6,929 nucleotides of DNA from positions 1 to 6,929 of the forward strand of contig JAQUXV010000078.1 in NCBI GenBank assembly GCA_028692205.1, in the 5' to 3' direction. The notes under the pieces were generated by a model that did not search any database, was not told where the DNA came from, and saw only the letters and a list, made by a program, of their open reading frames with translations. A program made the translations under genes and the position numbers. Below, piece by piece: positions 5,143 to 6,929 of the stretch. The number at the start of each line of letters is the position of its first letter. Positions within the stretch are counted from its first letter, which is position 1. Origin of the DNA: Eubacteriales bacterium (GTDB taxonomy: Bacteria; Bacillota_A; Clostridia; Christensenellales; Aristaeellaceae).

Positions 5143-5985
5143 TTGAAGGCCTTCAACCACAAGCGGTTTTTCGCATCCCCCAAATGGGTAACGGTGGTCT
5201 GGGTGCTTGGGCTGATTATCGTGTGGGAGATCGGCGCAACCATTGTCGCGGGGGTCAAGCGCACGCCGGAAAACGTGCTGCCCCACCTGTACCAGATCAT
5301 CGGCTCGGTTTTCAGCACCCAAAAGGTAAACGGTACGCAGACGGCGACGCAGATTGTGCTTTCCAACGCGTGGATTACGCTGATGCGCGCGGGCATCGGT
5401 TTTGCGCTGGGCGCGACGGTGGGCTTCCTGCTGGCGCTGCTGATGAGCCGGTTTGCCGCGATGGAGAAAATGCTTTTCCCGTACCTGATGATTATTCAGA
5501 TGATCCCGATTCTCGGCATGGCGCCGATTGTGCTGGCGATTACCAAGAATATTGATAAAAGCCGTATTGTGATCGCCGCGATATTAACCTTTTACCCGGT
5601 GGCAACCAATACGCTTTCCGGCTTCAAGGCGGTGGAACGGGAAAAACGGGAGCTGTTGTATTCGCTGGCTGCCAGCCGGTATGAAATTTATAAGAAGCTG
5701 TTGATTCCGTATTCCATCCCATATCTGTTCACGGGGCTAAAGATTGCCGCGCCCATGGCGATCACGGCGTCGATCCTGGTGGATACGCTGCAGGGCGGCG
5801 GCGGCCTGGGCTGCATGATGAGCCAGTCGCTCAAGCACGCGATGACCATCTACGTGTTCTGGCAGATCGTGTTCCTTAGCGCCATCATCGGTATTCTGAG
5901 TTATCAGCTCATGGCCTGGCTGGAACGGCTGACCTCGCCGTACCGCCATATGCTGGAGCCTGCGGGGAAGGAGGCGGCGGAATGA
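5143..5985 (+). CDS. ABC transporter permease 1, NitT/TauT (SsuC-like) family, 280 aa
   Basis: An inner-membrane subunit forming half of the translocation pore. Hydrophobic segments are at about residues 15-36, 82-102, 111-134, 142-157, 196-213 and 236-257, consistent with the six helices of this permease type. The ATPase-docking EAA-type loop is at about 169-199, RELLYSLAASRYEIYKKLLI followed by PYSIPYLFTGLK. It leads to the LVDTLQGGGGLG segment characteristic of SsuC/TauC-like permeases. The start at TTG 5143 (MKAFNHKRFFASPKW) is 4 nt after the ATPase stop, with GAGGGGG upstream, so coupling is likely. The 3' end overlaps permease 2 by ATGA. Having two distinct permeases implies a heterodimeric pore. 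Family assignment is secure; ligand unknown. Confidence 0.94.
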   Translation: MKAFNHKRFFASPKWVTVVWVLGLIIVWEIGATIVAGVKRTPENVLPHLYQIIGSVFSTQKVNGTQTATQIVLSNAWITLMRAGIGFALGATVGFLLALLMSRFAAMEKMLFPYLMIIQMIPILGMAPIVLAITKNIDKSRIVIAAILTFYPVATNTLSGFKAVEREKRELLYSLAASRYEIYKKLLIPYSIPYLFTGLKIAAPMAITASILVDTLQGGGGLGCMMSQSLKHAMTIYVFWQIVFLSAIIGILSYQLMAWLERLTSPYRHMLEPAGKEAAE

Positions 5986-6779
5986 ACGGACGCGCTTTGT
6001 GGAATAAACTCTCCAGCTTCGTCTATCCTGTGGCCTTCGGTGTGCTGGTGGTGGTGCTGTGGCAGACACAGGTGCTGCATAAGATTCTGGGGGCCGATAC
6101 GTTCACACTTCCGCTGCCGGGGCGTATCGCGACCATTATTGAGGACAATTTTCCCACGATTATGGTGAACGTTGGCGCTACGCTGATCGTGGCGCTGGGC
6201 GGTCTGGCGCTGGGGTCGCTGCTGGGGTACTCGCTGGGCATCATCGCGGCGGTGTTTCGCAAATGGGGCAAAGGCGGGCTTGCGCTGGCTTCGGCGTTCA
6301 ACGCCATCCCTATCATCGCTATTGCGCCGATTTTGAACAACCTCACCAAGGATGTCAGTTCGGACGCGAACATCCGCAGCATGGTGGCGAAAATTCTGGT
6401 GGTCACCATCACATCCACCGTCGCCATGAGCGTGAACGCCTATCGCGGGCTTACGGAGCTCAAACCCTTCTCGCTGGATTTGATGCGCTCCTACGCCGCC
6501 ACCGAACGGCAGATTTTCTTCAAGCTCCGCCTGCCCAACAGCGTTCCGTTCATTTTTACGGCGCTGCGGGTAAGCGTTCCCGGGTGCGTAATCAGCGCGC
6601 TGGTGAGCGAATATTTTGCCGAGTACATTATCGGCGTCGGCCGCCAGATTCGCGAAAACATCGTGCTGGCACAGTACGCCACGGCGTGGGCGTACATCAC
6701 GGTCGCCTGCGTGATGGGCATCGCGCTGTATCTGATTTTACTGATTTTCGAGCGTATTCTGCTGAAGGGGCGCGCCTAG
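5982..6779 (+). CDS. ABC transporter permease 2, NitT/TauT (SsuC-like) family, 265 aa
   Basis: The second pore subunit, paralogous to but clearly different from permease 1. Hydrophobic segments are at about residues 12-31, 64-92, 105-120, 134-151, 188-210 and 236-258. The EAA-type loop, FSLDLMRSYAATERQIFFKL followed by RLPNSVPFIFTALR (163-196), matches the ABC permease consensus. The region after it reads SEYFAEYIIGVGRQI, lacking the GGGGLG of permease 1 but placed equivalently. The ATG at 5982 overlaps the permease 1 stop (ATGA), with AAGGAGG (5968-5974) 7 nt upstream, a strong independent RBS. The pair probably forms a heterodimer with one ATPase dimer beneath. The family assignment is secure. 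Confidence 0.94.
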   Translation: MNGRALWNKLSSFVYPVAFGVLVVVLWQTQVLHKILGADTFTLPLPGRIATIIEDNFPTIMVNVGATLIVALGGLALGSLLGYSLGIIAAVFRKWGKGGLALASAFNAIPIIAIAPILNNLTKDVSSDANIRSMVAKILVVTITSTVAMSVNAYRGLTELKPFSLDLMRSYAATERQIFFKLRLPNSVPFIFTALRVSVPGCVISALVSEYFAEYIIGVGRQIRENIVLAQYATAWAYITVACVMGIALYLILLIFERILLKGRA

Positions 6780-6802
6780 CGCCGCTCGGCTGAATATATA
6801 AT
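6769..6802 (+). promoter_or_regulatory. Intercistronic hairpin and possible internal -10 before the binding-protein gene
   Basis: GGCGC (6769-6773) and GCGCC (6779-6783) can form a 5-bp stem across the permease 2 stop codon. An exact TATAAT follows at 6797-6802. No -35 is recognisable at the right distance (GCCTAG at 6774-6779), and no TG extension precedes it. Either element could raise binding-protein expression above that of the permeases, as often seen in importer operons, but the support is weak. Confidence 0.2.
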
Positions 6803-6837
6803 GGCAAACCCTGACTTGACTTAAGGAGGAAACAAGT

Positions 6838-6929
6838 ATGAGGAACGGAAACAAGGGGTATCTCGTCCTGATTGCGCTTGTGATGGCGCTGGTGTTCGCG
6901 GCGACCGCGATGCCCGCCATGGCGGAAAC
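6838..6929 (+). CDS. N-terminal signal peptide of a secreted protein, probable ABC substrate-binding protein, 3' truncated by window edge
   Basis: Thirty codons are visible. After ATG 6838 comes a basic n-region (MRNGNKG), a hydrophobic core (YLVLIALVMALVFAA) and a polar end with an AMA cleavage motif before E, so a Sec signal peptide with signal peptidase I cleavage near residue 29 is predicted. The visible part has no lipobox cysteine. A strong AAGGAGG (6823-6829) lies 8 nt upstream. Its position directly after two permeases and an ATPase makes a periplasmic or extracytoplasmic substrate-binding protein of the NMT1/THI5/SsuA type by far the likeliest product. That is inferred from context, since none of the mature protein is in the window. 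If the organism is a monoderm Firmicute, the absence of a lipid anchor would be unusual, and a cysteine just beyond the window edge is not excluded. Confidence 0.8.
   Translation, partial: MRNGNKGYLVLIALVMALVFAATAMPAMAE

Noticed and set aside
4524..5396. Minus-strand open frame opposite the ATPase and permease 1
   Set aside because: It mirrors two convincing genes, is His/Arg/Gln-rich and has no initiation signal.
1..6929. CRISPR array, tRNA, rRNA, transposase or phage genes
   Set aside because: No regularly spaced repeats, tRNA-like cloverleaf, rRNA motif or mobile-element protein was seen. The 39-bp duplication has no spacers and is degenerate.

Overview
The window looks like a chromosomal piece of a moderately GC-rich member of the Firmicutes, probably a Clostridia-type anaerobe. 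The basis is near-consensus TTGACA/TATAAT promoters, strong GGAGG ribosome binding sites 7-8 nt from the start, TTG start codons, and clostridial-looking CstA, PQ-loop and iron-alcohol-dehydrogenase proteins. This is inference from sequence character, not a database match. All genes are on the + strand. No RNA gene, insertion sequence, phage gene or CRISPR array is visible.

Layout. (1) 1-710: the C-terminal part of a CstA-family peptide/pyruvate transporter, followed by a GC hairpin. (2) 900-1235: a 111-residue, three-helix PQ-loop (SemiSWEET-like) membrane protein with its own promoter and a GC hairpin behind it. (3) 1554-2636: an MscS-family mechanosensitive channel, started from TTG behind a perfect AGGAGG and probably driven by an extended -10 promoter. 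(4) 2637-3025: a 389-bp non-coding region. It holds a degenerate 39-bp tandem duplication, a small palindrome, an exact-consensus sigma-70 promoter (TTGACA-N17-TATAAT) with an inverted repeat around its -10, and a leader that folds into an intrinsic-terminator-like hairpin before the next start codon. (5) 3026-4177: an iron-containing (group III) alcohol dehydrogenase closed by a textbook intrinsic terminator. (6) 4329-6929+: an ABC importer operon of the NitT/TauT (SsuBC-like) type. It runs ATPase, permease 1, permease 2 and the signal peptide of a secreted protein that is almost certainly the substrate-binding protein. The genes are spaced +4 nt, overlapped by ATGA, and then separated by 58 nt.

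Functional reading. The first three genes are independent membrane-protein units: nutrient uptake, a small solute carrier and osmotic safety. The dehydrogenase carries the most elaborate control region in the window. The ABC operon encodes a complete importer with two different permeases; its ligand cannot be read from this sequence. Whether the dehydrogenase and importer serve one pathway (sulfonate-type chemistry is one possibility) is open, because a strong terminator separates them.

Most of the window is ordinary genome content. The part most worth a second look is the dehydrogenase promoter/leader, where an apparently maximal promoter is paired with a possible operator and a possible attenuator.
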